Positions 8,089 to 16,756 of a stretch of 64,000 bases of DNA are shown in pieces. The stretch covers positions 1,781,774-1,845,773 of the forward strand of contig NZ_JH109152.1 in assembly GCF_000190755.2 (NCBI RefSeq), written 5' to 3'. The stretch comes from Methylobacter tundripaludum SV96 (lineage in GTDB: Bacteria > Pseudomonadota > Gammaproteobacteria > Methylococcales > Methylomonadaceae). Under the pieces are notes generated by a model. It was not told the origin of the DNA. It made no database searches and saw only the letters and a program-made list of their open reading frames with translations. A program made the position numbers and the translations under genes. The stretch's first letter is position 1. Every line of letters starts with the position of its first letter.

Positions 8089-10488
8089 TTAAAACGAGTA
8101 CCTGACCGTAGCGATAACAGTCCGGCCGTTAATCGACCGTGCCGCATTCAAGCCGTTGGCGGAAATGCCGCCGCTATTGGATATTTCAGTCAAACCGATA
8201 GTGTCGAACAGGTTATTGCCGTTGACCGACAGCCAAAGCCCTTTGACCGCTTCATAACCGGTAAAGGCATTGACCTGGACATAACCGGGATTGACCATCT
8301 TGCCGGTCGGCGCATCGCTGTTGCCGATAAAATTCAGCCCGGCGTTGAAATGCCTGATTTGGTAAGCAGGCGTAAACTGGTATATGAATTCGGGGCTGAT
8401 CGGGTCGCCGACATTGGCCGGGTTGATCTCATCCTTGACGATTTTGCTGCGGGTATAGGTCACGCCGCCGTTGAGACTGAAATCGCCCAAATAATAAGCC
8501 GTTTCCAGCTCCACGCCCTGAGCCTCGAAGTTGCGGTTGGTAAACCTGTACCCCCCGGAACCGGCGGTAATGTCCTGGTTGACTTCCGCAGTGGTGACAT
8601 GGAACAGGGTAGCGAACACGCTAAAATCATTGCCCCGCCACTTCAGGCCGCCCTCAACCTGCTGAACCTTGTTGACCGCGACCTTGGCGGCGATGCTGCC
8701 GTCGGTTCTGATGCCGCCGCCGAACAACATGCGTTCGGCATTGGCGTGGCCGCCCTCGCTGACGCGCGCGAACAGCGCCAGATTCGGATTCAGCAAGTAA
8801 TTACCGCCGAACGAATACGACAAATAACGCACCGTGTAATCGACCGGCAATGCCGAATTATTGTTAACCGCCGGCACCGTCTTTTCCGGCGTTTCGATCA
8901 CGCCGTTGCCGTTGACATCCAGCGTTTGCGTGCCGGTCGAACCGGCATAGCTGCCCGAAGCGTGGGCAATGTCGTAGCGCAAACTGCCGTCGAAATTGAA
9001 GTCGCCTTTTTGCCAGCCCAACGCCAGGTAAGGCGCATCGGTGTCGTAATACAGGTCATAGGAACGCACGCAACAGTTGCCCCAATACGATTCGCCATAG
9101 GCACTCAGGCCGTTTTGGGTGACCTTATTGCCGTTCGCGTCGATCACATCGAGCAATGCCGAATCCTTGCCCTTAACTTCCTGCAAGTAGGTATTCCAGT
9201 GCCAGTCCTGGACGATAGCCTGCCCCGACTTGAAATAACCGGCGGTGACGCGGGTGGCGCCGAAATTTTCGCTGTCGAAGGTTCGGGTCAGGTTCAGGTC
9301 GTTGGCGAAATTGCCGAGATCGTTGAGTTCGGTATTGAACAAATGCGTGCCGACCGCCAAGGCGTTGGGATCGCTAAGGGCTTGTCCAGACAACGGCCCG
9401 TTGGCATAGCGCAAGGTCGCGCCGGTTCCGCCGATTGATGTCGCCAGCGCTGCCGCGGTATCGACTTGCGCCGGATACGGCCCGACAAAACGCCCGGAGG
9501 TTGCGGCAATCCTGAACTTGTCGTTAATCTTCCAATTGTCCGCAGGCTCGAACATCGCCTCGCCGCCGATAACCTTGCTCGACGAGTAATAACCGTCGTC
9601 AATATTAGTCTTCACGACTTGGCCGTCTTTGTTGACCGCCAAATCGGTACGGAAATATTTCGACTGCATCGCGCCGTTGCGTATATCAAAACCGGGCAAG
9701 GATGCAACCTGCGGATTGCTGTTGGTTCCGGTGATCGAGACCGGTACCGGCAGATAAACAGGTGCCCTATCCTCCAGCACCTTGAAGTTGAGGCGGATGA
9801 AGCCCTTGTCGAAATCGCGGGTGATGTTGCTCTTGATCTGTCCGCCGTCTTCGGCGTCGTAGCCGACCGTCCTCGGCCCCTCCCCGCCCCGGTAAAAACC
9901 GCCGACATGGAAGCGCCATTGATCATTGATCGGACTGCCGTAATCGAAGTCGGCGCGGGTATGATCGAAGTCCAGGCCGCGACTGACGCCAACACTGCCG
10001 CCCTTGGTTGCGCCGGTCTTGCTGATAAAGTTGAACACCCCGCCCGGCGCATTGCTGGCAAAAGTCGCCGCCGCGCCCCCGCGTATCACTTCCAGCCGCT
10101 CCAGGTTATAGTCGGATCTGAGAAAGGTATCGGCGGTGGCAAAGTCGATATCGCCGAAATCGAACACCGGCAAACCGTCTTCCTGAAATTGCACGAACTT
10201 GGCGCCGCCGCCGATCGGCAGGCCGCGCACCGAAACATTGGCGTTGCCTTCGCCGCCGGAAGCCTGGGAAATGACGCCGGGCACATTGCGCAAAATATCG
10301 GCGGCGCTGCTCGGCGCGGATTGCTGTATTTGCTCCCAGTCCAGCGTGCTGACCGCAACGCTGGAGCGTATGCTGGAGAGCGGATTGGCAGTACTGGTAA
10401 CCACCAGGGTGTCGAGCGGCAGGGTTTCCGCCAACACCGACATTGGCGCCAGCGCTAAAATGCAGGTTTTAAGACTGTTTTTGTACAT
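8089..10488 (-). CDS. TonB-dependent outer-membrane receptor
   Basis: A 799-residue receptor that imports a ligand across the outer membrane using TonB energy. It has a cleavable signal peptide (residues 1-20, ending VLA), a TonB-box-like DTLVVTS at about 25-31, a plug domain (AADILRNVPGVIS, then a VSVRG strand, and LERLEVIRGGAAA with the usual RGG turn) and a 22-strand-type barrel ending in the canonical terminal aromatic residue (VRYSF). The ATG at 10488 is preceded by a weak GGGAC. Its 5' end is part of a 209-bp tandem duplication. The two solute-binding proteins downstream on the same strand suggest an organic, perhaps carbohydrate, substrate rather than iron, but nothing in the sequence fixes the ligand. 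It belongs to a different subfamily from the receptor at 37949-40555. Confidence 0.92.
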   Translation of the reverse strand: MYKNSLKTCILALAPMSVLAETLPLDTLVVTSTANPLSSIRSSVAVSTLDWEQIQQSAPSSAADILRNVPGVISQASGGEGNANVSVRGLPIGGGAKFVQFQEDGLPVFDFGDIDFATADTFLRSDYNLERLEVIRGGAAATFASNAPGGVFNFISKTGATKGGSVGVSRGLDFDHTRADFDYGSPINDQWRFHVGGFYRGGEGPRTVGYDAEDGGQIKSNITRDFDKGFIRLNFKVLEDRAPVYLPVPVSITGTNSNPQVASLPGFDIRNGAMQSKYFRTDLAVNKDGQVVKTNIDDGYYSSSKVIGGEAMFEPADNWKINDKFRIAATSGRFVGPYPAQVDTAAALATSIGGTGATLRYANGPLSGQALSDPNALAVGTHLFNTELNDLGNFANDLNLTRTFDSENFGATRVTAGYFKSGQAIVQDWHWNTYLQEVKGKDSALLDVIDANGNKVTQNGLSAYGESYWGNCCVRSYDLYYDTDAPYLALGWQKGDFNFDGSLRYDIAHASGSYAGSTGTQTLDVNGNGVIETPEKTVPAVNNNSALPVDYTVRYLSYSFGGNYLLNPNLALFARVSEGGHANAERMLFGGGIRTDGSIAAKVAVNKVQQVEGGLKWRGNDFSVFATLFHVTTAEVNQDITAGSGGYRFTNRNFEAQGVELETAYYLGDFSLNGGVTYTRSKIVKDEINPANVGDPISPEFIYQFTPAYQIRHFNAGLNFIGNSDAPTGKMVNPGYVQVNAFTGYEAVKGLWLSVNGNNLFDTIGLTEISNSGGISANGLNAARSINGRTVIATVRYSF

Positions 10489-10896
10489 TGATTGATTGTT
10501 GTCCCATTTTTTATTTTTTACCTCTCGTTCTCACCCGCTACGCTCGTCGTTATACACATCTCGACGTAGGCCGGAATAAGGCCACCCAAGCGTAGCGCGA
10601 GGTGGCGTTTCCGGCTTGTTCCGCAGTTTCGCCGGAAACACCCACCCTTGCTTACGCCAGGCGGGCTTATTCCGGCCTACGTCCTGTTTTTGTACATTGA
10701 TTAATTGTTGTCCCATTTTTTATTTTTTACCTCTCGTTCCCATCCGCTACGCTCGTCGTTATACACATCTCGACGTAGGCCGGAATAAGGCCACCCAAGC
10801 GTAGCGCGAGGTGGCGTTTCCGGCTTGTTCCGCAGTTTCGCCGGAAACACCCGCCCTTGCTTACGCCGGGCGGGCTTATTCCGGCCTACGTCCTGC
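10477..10896. repeat. 209-bp tandem duplication with REP elements, including the TonB-receptor start codon
   Basis: Bases from 10477 and from 10686 match almost perfectly for about 209 bp. Each copy holds the rightmost receptor codons (top strand GTTTTTGTACATTGATT), the leader, and an inverted REP composed of TAGGCCGGAATAAGGCCACC and its partner GGGCTTATTCCGGCCTA. The second copy therefore carries an orphan ATG (10697-10695) that opens a six-codon frame. The same REP family occurs near 30475-30535 and 63828-63945. Confidence 0.9.
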
Positions 10897-10925
10897 ATAT
10901 CGCGCCCCGCCCGCTGTAGGACAAA

Positions 10926-11999
10926 CTATCGTCCGCCGCCATAGGCCACAATCTCATAAGCAATCCGGCCCAGCGGCAGCTCCCTATCCACGGAACCTAG
11001 CTTTGCCGCCTCTTTCGGCATGCCGTACACCACACAGCTGTCTTCATCCTGCCCCACGGTGCGCGCGCCCATGTCGTGCATTTCCTTCAGGCCTTTGGCA
11101 CCGTCATCGCCCATCCCGGTCATGATGATGCCCAGTGCATTCTTGCCTGCGCATTTGGCGACAGACCGAAACAACACATCGACCGACGGACGATGGCGAC
11201 TGACCGGCGGCCCGTCCACGATCTCGACACGGTAGTGCGCGCCGCTGCGCTTGAGTAACATGTGCCGCCCGCCTTGCGCAATCAGTGCGAGTCCCGGCAA
11301 CACCCGGTCGCCATTAACGGCTTCGCGCACTTCAATTTGGCACAAGTTGTTCAAACGATCGGCGAAAGCCCCGGTAAACTTTTCCGGCATATGCTGCACG
11401 ATAACGATGCCGGGGCAGACGCGCGGCAAGGCGGTCAGCACCACTTCCAGCGCCTGCGTGCCGCCGGTGGAGGTGCCGATGGCGACAACCCGGTCGGTGG
11501 TTTCGGCCATCGCATGGCTACCGGCAGGGAGGATCGCATCGGCGGTTAATTTGGCCTGCACCGGCACGGCAACGGCTGATACGCCCAGTCGACGCAGGTT
11601 GGCGCGGGCGGCGGCTTTGACGGCGTTAACCAGGCTTTCCGAGTCGTCCTGCAAAAATTGCTTGAGCCCTACCTTGGGCTTGGTGACGATGCTTACCGCG
11701 CCCGCCGCCAGCGCCTGCATGGTGGTTTCCGCGCCTTTCTCGGTCAGCGTGGAACAGATGACCACCGGCGTGGGCCGTTCGGCCATCAGCTTTTTCAAAA
11801 AGGTGATGCCGTCCATGCGCGGCATTTCCACGTCCAACACGATCACATCCGGCCATTGCGCCGCCATCTTGGCCATGGCGAACACCGGGTCGGAAGCGGC
11901 CCCGATCACTTCAATACCCGGATCTTGCGACAGGTTTGCGGTCAACACCTGGCGCACCACGGCGGAATCATCCACGATCAGCACCTTGATCCTGGTCAT
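10926..11999 (-). CDS. cheB: Chemotaxis response regulator protein-glutamate methylesterase CheB
   Basis: Removes methyl groups from MCP glutamates, and deamidates glutamines, when phosphorylated by CheA. The receiver domain (about 1-120) has the acidic pair D10-D11, phosphoacceptor D56 in VIVLDVEMP, and a conserved KP near 108. A linker leads to the methylesterase domain with catalytic Ser in [10 protein letters not shown], His in IVQHMP and Asp in TGMGDDGA. The length of 357 residues is normal. It is the last gene of the chemotaxis run. Its ATG overlaps the end of cheD by four bases, so the two are probably translationally coupled. Confidence 0.97.
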   Translation of the reverse strand: MTRIKVLIVDDSAVVRQVLTANLSQDPGIEVIGAASDPVFAMAKMAAQWPDVIVLDVEMPRMDGITFLKKLMAERPTPVVICSTLTEKGAETTMQALAAGAVSIVTKPKVGLKQFLQDDSESLVNAVKAAARANLRRLGVSAVAVPVQAKLTADAILPAGSHAMAETTDRVVAIGTSTGGTQALEVVLTALPRVCPGIVIVQHMPEKFTGAFADRLNNLCQIEVREAVNGDRVLPGLALIAQGGRHMLLKRSGAHYRVEIVDGPPVSRHRPSVDVLFRSVAKCAGKNALGIIMTGMGDDGAKGLKEMHDMGARTVGQDEDSCVVYGMPKEAAKLGSVDRELPLGRIAYEIVAYGGGR

Positions 12000-12538
12000 C
12001 CTAACCTCCTGTTTAGCGGTTCAAGCCCGGCTATGGACACCACATTAGTGTGCTTAACCCAAACCTCGCCGCTCCACACCTCAAAAATCACGTTGCGATG
12101 TCCGATGTCGCCCAAGTGCTCGGCCACGCAGGTAAAACCGTGTTGTTTCGCCAGTCGCCGCGCCGCTTGCACATTCCTGCTGCCGACTTGGGACATCACA
12201 TTCATATTTTTATTCGTTTCGGGAAACATATTGCCGCCGCCAAATAACTTAACCTGATATTCCTTATGGGAAGCGCCGACCGCATCCATTTTCTTCATCA
12301 ACAAGGCAATCGCCTCATCGGCATAACGCCCGTCCGGCGCAGGCCAGTCGCCTTCCCTGCGTTCGCCGCCACGTTCCGGCAGCATGTAGTGACACATCCC
12401 CCCGACCAGAAGTTGAGGATGCCAAAAGGTCATTGACACACAAGATCCCAGTACGGTGCGGATACGAGTATCCCGGTCGGCAAAATAATGATCGCCGGGC
12501 TGGAGAAATATCTCTACAGGATGCAAAGGCCTTATCAT
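11996..12538 (-). CDS. cheD: Chemoreceptor glutamine deamidase CheD
   Basis: Deamidates glutamines on chemoreceptors and can also serve as an adaptation factor. The protein of 180 residues shows the family's catalytic Cys in [10 protein letters not shown], the His in [10 protein letters not shown], and the KLFGGGNMF segment. It lies one base after cheR and overlaps cheB by four bases, which places it in the adaptation sub-operon cheR-cheD-cheB. No CheC partner is visible in the window. Confidence 0.96.
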   Translation of the reverse strand: MIRPLHPVEIFLQPGDHYFADRDTRIRTVLGSCVSMTFWHPQLLVGGMCHYMLPERGGERREGDWPAPDGRYADEAIALLMKKMDAVGASHKEYQVKLFGGGNMFPETNKNMNVMSQVGSRNVQAARRLAKQHGFTCVAEHLGDIGHRNVIFEVWSGEVWVKHTNVVSIAGLEPLNRRLG

Positions 12539-12539
12539 T

Positions 12540-13376
12540 TCAGGGTTTCCGGTAAACCGCCGGTTGCACCAGGCGTACGTCTTCGCTTATGCCGTTCAGC
12601 GTCTCGGAATGGCCGACCAGGAAATGTCCGCCGGGGCGCAGCAGCGACAGCAGGCGTGAGACTACCTGGCGTTTGGTATCCAGGTCGAAATAGATCATGA
12701 CGTTGCGCAGGAATATCACATCGAATTCGCCCAGTTTCGGCGGCGCTTCGGTGAGGTTATAGTGCATGAACTGCACCCGTTCGCGCAGCTTGCGCTCGAT
12801 CAGCAACGTTCCTTCCTGGGTGCCGGTGCCTTTAAGGCAGTAGTTTGACAAGTAATGCCGGGGGATTTCCGGCATCCGCCCGATAGGATAAAGGCCGGTG
12901 CGCGCCTTTTCCAACACCCGCGTGCTGAGGTCGGAGGCAACGATTTCCCACGGCGCTGTGCCTAACACCTCATCCAGCAGCATCGCAATGCTGTAGGGTT
13001 CCTCGCCGCTGGAGCAGGCGGCGCTCCAAATGCGCAGGGGTTTGCCGGGTTTCCGCGCCGACAAAACGCTTTGGCGCAGGAACTCGAAATGCTTGGGTTC
13101 CCGGAAGAAGTGCGTTTCGTTGGTGGTCAGCAAATCCACCGCCATTTGCAATTCCGTTTTGCCGTTGGCTGCGGTAATCATCTGGAAATACTCGCCGTAG
13201 CTTCCCAAGCCATGATGTTTAAGGCGTTTCGCCAAGCGACTGGTCACCAGCGGCTTCTTGGCGGGCGACATGCTGATGCCGGCGATGCGGTAGATCAGGT
13301 CGCGGAACTGTGCGAATTCCTTTTCGTGCAACACCACGGCGAGAAGATTGGGTTTGTTACTTGCGTATCCAGTCAT
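12540..13376 (-). CDS. cheR: Chemotaxis protein methyltransferase CheR
   Basis: SAM-dependent methyltransferase that methylates MCP glutamates. The N-terminal helical domain (about 10-75) is followed by the Rossmann domain with TTNETHFFREP, the SAM motif IWSAACSSGEEPYSIAM, and VIFLRNVMIYFD. I chose the ATG at 13376 because AAGGAG lies just upstream at the right spacing, and the resulting 278 residues match the family. The frame stays open to 13637 but only through intergenic repeats. Its product would act on the MCPs encoded upstream, whose tails end EFVRF. Confidence 0.95.
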   Translation of the reverse strand: MTGYASNKPNLLAVVLHEKEFAQFRDLIYRIAGISMSPAKKPLVTSRLAKRLKHHGLGSYGEYFQMITAANGKTELQMAVDLLTTNETHFFREPKHFEFLRQSVLSARKPGKPLRIWSAACSSGEEPYSIAMLLDEVLGTAPWEIVASDLSTRVLEKARTGLYPIGRMPEIPRHYLSNYCLKGTGTQEGTLLIERKLRERVQFMHYNLTEAPPKLGEFDVIFLRNVMIYFDLDTKRQVVSRLLSLLRPGGHFLVGHSETLNGISEDVRLVQPAVYRKP

Positions 13377-13683
13377 TTTGTTCACTCCTTTTATCGTTCC
13401 CGCGCTGCGGCGCTCATCAAGTGCAAGCTTATGTTCATCGTTATGTATTGAAGACGACTTATTGCAACGGGAGTGCAAGCTTCGCCTAAAGCGCCTACTT
13501 TGGGTGCCTGCACTCCCGCTGTCGGCGACTTCCTTAAAAATTCTTCGCTCTGGTTCCCAGGCTCCAGCTTCGCGAGACGGGAAGCTGGAGCTTCCCACAC
13601 CGAATTCCCAAGCTGGAGCTTGGGAACTAGCACTCACTAATTAATGGCACGTAGGAACAAGGCGAAATCACCGTTGCGTTGCT
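13377..13683. repeat. Palindromic repeats between the ODP-like gene and cheR
   Basis: Apart from the cheR ribosome site (13380-13392), the gap holds a GGGAGTGCAAGCTTCGCC / TGCACTCCC pair (about 13469-13520) and a composite element with GGGAAGCTGGAGCTTCCC (13578-13596) and AATTCCCAAGCTGGAGCTTGGGAA (13602-13626). No gene is supported. Confidence 0.75.
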
Positions 13684-14424
13684 TCATATCAACCCGGAAC
13701 CCACTTGCAACTCCGAAAACCAATTGATGAAACGCTCGACATCCGCGCCCTGATAAACCGCGCCGTGCTGCGGGCAGAGCATGTCGATTTCCATGGCGGC
13801 GGCGCGCTCGCACCACAGGCGCTTGGCTTCCGGCGAGCCCATAAAGCGGCGATGAAAGCCCTCCGCATACTGAATGTGTCGATCAAAATCCTTAACGAAT
13901 AAATCATTCATGTCGTCCGGCAGCATCGCCGCGCCAATATCGCCCGAGAACAATAGCCGCGCGGCTTCATCATATAGATGAAAATTTCCGGAAGAATGCA
14001 GGTAATGCGCAGGCACGGCTTGCAACTTCAACTTGCCGACCGCAATCGTCGAGCCCTCGTCAGGAATCCCTATAAAGGTTTCGTCAGTGCCGCCAAAATG
14101 CGGGACAAAGGTTGTCCACAAACGACTGAGATGACATTTGAGTTCCGGATTAAAATCCAGCCACAGCGACAGCGATGAGATAATGTCCGGGTCCTGATGG
14201 GACGCAAACAGCACGCCGATGTCCGCCGGATCGAACGCTTCACAAATAGCTGCAAACACCATTGAAAAGATTTCCGAACCGCCCGGATCGGTCAACAGTG
14301 CGGTATTGCCGTCGGTAATCAGGTATTCGTTGGTGTCGATCAAATAATTAGGCCGCTCCGGGTCCCGCGCTACGGCAATCCACTGGTGTTGCCCTGATTG
14401 ATAAATAATCGTCGCTTTTTTCAT
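13684..14424 (-). CDS. Di-iron metallo-beta-lactamase-fold protein, ODP-like candidate chemotaxis oxygen sensor
   Basis: A stand-alone flavodiiron-type metallo-beta-lactamase domain of 246 residues with no flavodoxin domain. The predicted iron ligands of that family are present: H76, D78 and D80 in SHQDPD, H140 or H143 in PAHYLHSSGN, D162 in FSGDIG, and H220 in PQHG. The HxDxD pattern, rather than HxExDH, is the form I recall for oxygen-binding di-iron proteins (ODP). Established knowledge: an ODP in Treponema denticola senses oxygen for chemotaxis through CheA. Here the gene sits between a short MCP-tip protein (two bases apart) and cheR in a chemotaxis operon, which supports the same role. 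It could instead be an NO or oxygen reductase. Confidence 0.85.
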   Translation of the reverse strand: MKKATIIYQSGQHQWIAVARDPERPNYLIDTNEYLITDGNTALLTDPGGSEIFSMVFAAICEAFDPADIGVLFASHQDPDIISSLSLWLDFNPELKCHLSRLWTTFVPHFGGTDETFIGIPDEGSTIAVGKLKLQAVPAHYLHSSGNFHLYDEAARLLFSGDIGAAMLPDDMNDLFVKDFDRHIQYAEGFHRRFMGSPEAKRLWCERAAAMEIDMLCPQHGAVYQGADVERFINWFSELQVGSGLI

Positions 14425-14426
14425 AA

Positions 14427-15005
14427 TCAGGTCTCTGTCAGTCGTGATTCAAGTTTCCTTACGCGCTCGGCGATATTGCCGACAACGTCCTCCACACCCT
14501 GCGCAATCTGGCGTAACACCGGCGTCATGGCGCCGCCGTGAGCCGCCTCAATACCGGCCGAACGGGCGATCACCAAGCCGGTTGCGCATTGCTTTGCGGT
14601 GCGCCTCATCGTAATCTGCAACTCGCGCAGCATGCCCGCGATAAGTCGCTCCATTTCATCCACATCGGCTTGGCTGCGTGCATAGGCCGGGGCGATACGG
14701 GCCTGCGCCAACTCGCCATAAGCTCCGGTCCGGGCGAACAGAACCACGCTGCGCGAGCGGTGACGCTTGCTTGCGGTGACCACCACCTGCCGGTAAATCA
14801 GCTTCGCTAGCTCTTGCATGGCGGCCGCCATCTTCTCGCTGAACATCCTCAGTTCGCGCGCGACCACGCTGAAGCCCACGGCATTGATACCCGCTTGCCT
14901 CGCGACCAGCATTCCATTGGTCGCAGTCAGGCTGATGTTTTCCGCCGCGTAAACAATGCTCTTGATTTCCTCATTGATTGCCGCAATAGCTTTTAATTCG
15001 TTCAT
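14427..15005 (-). CDS. Short cytosolic MCP-hairpin protein (copy 1)
   Basis: A 192-residue, entirely soluble protein. Residues about 8-65 align with the signalling hairpin of chemoreceptors: IKSIVYAAENISLTATNG parallels the usual [15 protein letters not shown], then ARQAGINAVGFSVVARELR parallels [22 protein letters not shown]. There is no membrane helix, HAMP or ligand domain. The C-terminal half is helical (two RRTAKQCATGLVIAR/QGVEDVVGNIAERVRKLE-type stretches) and probably returns to form an antiparallel coiled coil. It is followed after two bases by the ODP-like gene, so the pair may form a split receptor with the sensor on one chain and the CheA/CheW-binding tip on another (inference). 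The ATG at 15005 fits the paralogue. Confidence 0.75.
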   Translation of the reverse strand: MNELKAIAAINEEIKSIVYAAENISLTATNGMLVARQAGINAVGFSVVARELRMFSEKMAAAMQELAKLIYRQVVVTASKRHRSRSVVLFARTGAYGELAQARIAPAYARSQADVDEMERLIAGMLRELQITMRRTAKQCATGLVIARSAGIEAAHGGAMTPVLRQIAQGVEDVVGNIAERVRKLESRLTET

Positions 15006-15087
15006 ATGTCCACTTAACGATTTAATTTAAAAATATCACTGTAAAAACACCGGTTTAATGCCCTCAGGTAATTTGTAATAGCCCCGT

Positions 15088-15285
15088 TCATTCCCACATA
15101 ACATCAGCAATGTCTGCAAAACGATACGCCCCTCCTGCGTCAACATCGAACGCCTCACAGATTGCGGTAATATCTGCAAAAACTTCCTAGCCATCCAGAG
15201 GGTCAGTCAACAACGCCGCAGTACCGTCGATCATCCGGTATTCATCGGCGTTAACCGGATTAATAAATAATCGTTGTTTTTCCAT
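15088..15285 (-). pseudogene. Decayed second copy of the ODP-like di-iron gene
   Basis: Reading from an ATG at 15285, the translation begins MEKQRLFINPVNADEYRMID, then GTAALLTDPLDG, stop (15187-15189), then EVFADITAICEAFD, then a second stop near 15088. This matches the start of the intact gene at 14424 (TNEYLITDGNTALLTDPGG, FAAICEAFD). It lacks about 20 residues near the N-terminus, carries a nonsense codon, and is truncated before the metal ligands. The sequence at 15030-15090 instead matches the leader of the MCP-tip genes (compare 15845-15900). This is the remnant of a tandem duplication of the tip plus ODP pair. Confidence 0.85.
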
Positions 15286-15848
15286 AACCCCGCCTCTGCC
15301 AGTCGCGATTCAAGCTTCCTGACACTCAGGGCAATATTCCCGACGCGCTCTTCCACCTCTTGCGTAATCCGGCGCAATTCCAGTGTCATCGTGCCGCCGG
15401 GAGATGTCTCCATGTCGACCGATTGCGCAATCAGCAAGCCGGTTGCGCATTGCTTTGCGGTGCGCATCACCCTGATCTGCAACTCGCACACTTGACTCAC
15501 AATAAGTTGCTCGATTTCATCTCTATCAGCCTGGGCGTCAACACATGCCGGAGCGAAAAAATCCTTATTCCGCTCCGAGCCTGCGCTTACTTCTACCTGC
15601 CAGTCAATCAACCCGGATAGGCTTTGCATGGCCGTCGCCATATTCTCGCTAAACGTTCGCAGTTCGCGCGCGACCACGCTGAAGCCCACGGCATTGGTGC
15701 CCGCTTGCCTCGCGACCAGCATTGCATTGGTCGCAGTCAGGCTGATGTTTTCCGCCGCGTAAACAATGCTCTTGATTTCCTCATTGATTGCCGCGATAGC
15801 TTTTAATTCGTTCATGGGCGCTTTATGTTTAAGTAAGTTGAACGTCAC
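15231..15848 (-). CDS. Short cytosolic MCP-hairpin protein (copy 2)
   Basis: Paralogue of the 192-residue tip protein, 205 residues. The first 65 residues are nearly identical (MNELKAIAAINEEIKSIVYA), while the centre is diverged. Its natural end (KLESRL) is overrun. The stop codon found in copy 1 is missing, so the frame reads on for about 20 residues into the decayed ODP copy. The ORF can be extended upstream to 15848, but homology with copy 1 begins at the ATG at 15815, which is the likelier start. It presumably still reaches CheA/CheW through the hairpin, but it has lost its own ODP partner. Confidence 0.72.
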   Translation of the reverse strand: MTFNLLKHKAPMNELKAIAAINEEIKSIVYAAENISLTATNAMLVARQAGTNAVGFSVVARELRTFSENMATAMQSLSGLIDWQVEVSAGSERNKDFFAPACVDAQADRDEIEQLIVSQVCELQIRVMRTAKQCATGLLIAQSVDMETSPGGTMTLELRRITQEVEERVGNIALSVRKLESRLAEAGLWKNNDYLLIRLTPMNTG

Positions 15849-15925
15849 TGTAAAAAAACCTGTGCAATGCCGTCAGGCAATGGGTAATGGCCGTATTCCC
15901 CAGCAGGAATACAGAAGCGAAAAAC

Positions 15926-16756
15926 TCAGTCCCCCAACAACATCGTCATCCCTGTAAACAAACTCAAGTTCTGCGCGGTAGAGCCAACGCCCAGCGCAAA
16001 GCCGCCATCCAGCACGATTCGCGTGTTTAACGCATAACTCAGCGCGGCCAGAAACTGCGCGGTACCGCGCGTGCCCTGGCGATCCGCACCCGACATCTCG
16101 GCCGACACCGTCCAGCGTTCGGTCACCGGCTGCGCTATTGCGGCTGCCCACGTCACTTGATAACGGCTTTCGCCTTCGCCATACGCTCCCAGCCGAGTCA
16201 CGCCCAAGTTAATATCCACTGCCGCCGATCCTAAACGCGTACTGACGATGCCGTTGAGTGTTTCATCGGTTCTGCCGCTACCCAAGGCATACTTGGCAGA
16301 AGGCAGTTTGACGCTTGCTTCAAACCCCAACTCAAGATTTTCGAACACGTCATGATGGTGTTTGACGGTCAGCAGGGTGTCGCCAAAGCCATTCGCTTCT
16401 ATGCCGTCCAACGAAATGGCGCGATCGTAAAGGTCGGCTCCGGCCATGACGCCCCAATCGGCATTAAAAGCGTACTTGGCAAGAAACGGCACGCCGTCGC
16501 GTTGCTGTTCGGAGCCGCCGCTGGTATGCAACCCGCCCAGTTCGATTTCCGGCATACCCGGCACCGGCAAGGCCGCCGGGTTGGAAACCGTAGGCCGGTA
16601 AGGCGTGGCTTCCGGTTCTTCGGCTCCGGCAACACCTGCCGCCATCAACAGTCCGGCAGCGATTAAAAATCGATTTGCGCTAGTTGCCGGGAATTCGGCT
16701 TCCCGTCTCGCGAAGCCGAAGCTTCGTTTTCCGGGTTCCCTCGCTGGAGCTCTCAT
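15926..16756 (-). CDS. Secreted outer-membrane transporter-like protein (MetA-pathway type)
   Basis: A signal peptide (NRFLIAAGLLMAAGVAGA) precedes a mature part rich in alternating beta strands ending in MTMLLGD. This is typical of the small 'transporter' / phenol-degradation MetA-like outer-membrane family. The start is abnormal. In the partial copy at 22366-22681 the signal peptide begins ATGACAAATCGA, whereas here the same position reads AGCGCAAATCGA and is preceded by the end of a palindromic repeat (CTAGCGCAA). The native ATG has been lost and translation would have to begin upstream; I use the ATG at 16756, inside repeat-derived sequence. Expression is therefore uncertain. Its place among chemotaxis genes probably reflects the local duplication rather than function. 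Confidence 0.65.
   Translation of the reverse strand: MRAPAREPGKRSFGFARREAEFPATSANRFLIAAGLLMAAGVAGAEEPEATPYRPTVSNPAALPVPGMPEIELGGLHTSGGSEQQRDGVPFLAKYAFNADWGVMAGADLYDRAISLDGIEANGFGDTLLTVKHHHDVFENLELGFEASVKLPSAKYALGSGRTDETLNGIVSTRLGSAAVDINLGVTRLGAYGEGESRYQVTWAAAIAQPVTERWTVSAEMSGADRQGTRGTAQFLAALSYALNTRIVLDGGFALGVGSTAQNLSLFTGMTMLLGD

Noticed and set aside
8350-10458. Two long plus-strand frames (362 and 330 codons) opposite the TonB receptor
   Set aside because: Shadows caused by codon bias of the receptor gene; no ribosome sites and no family pattern.
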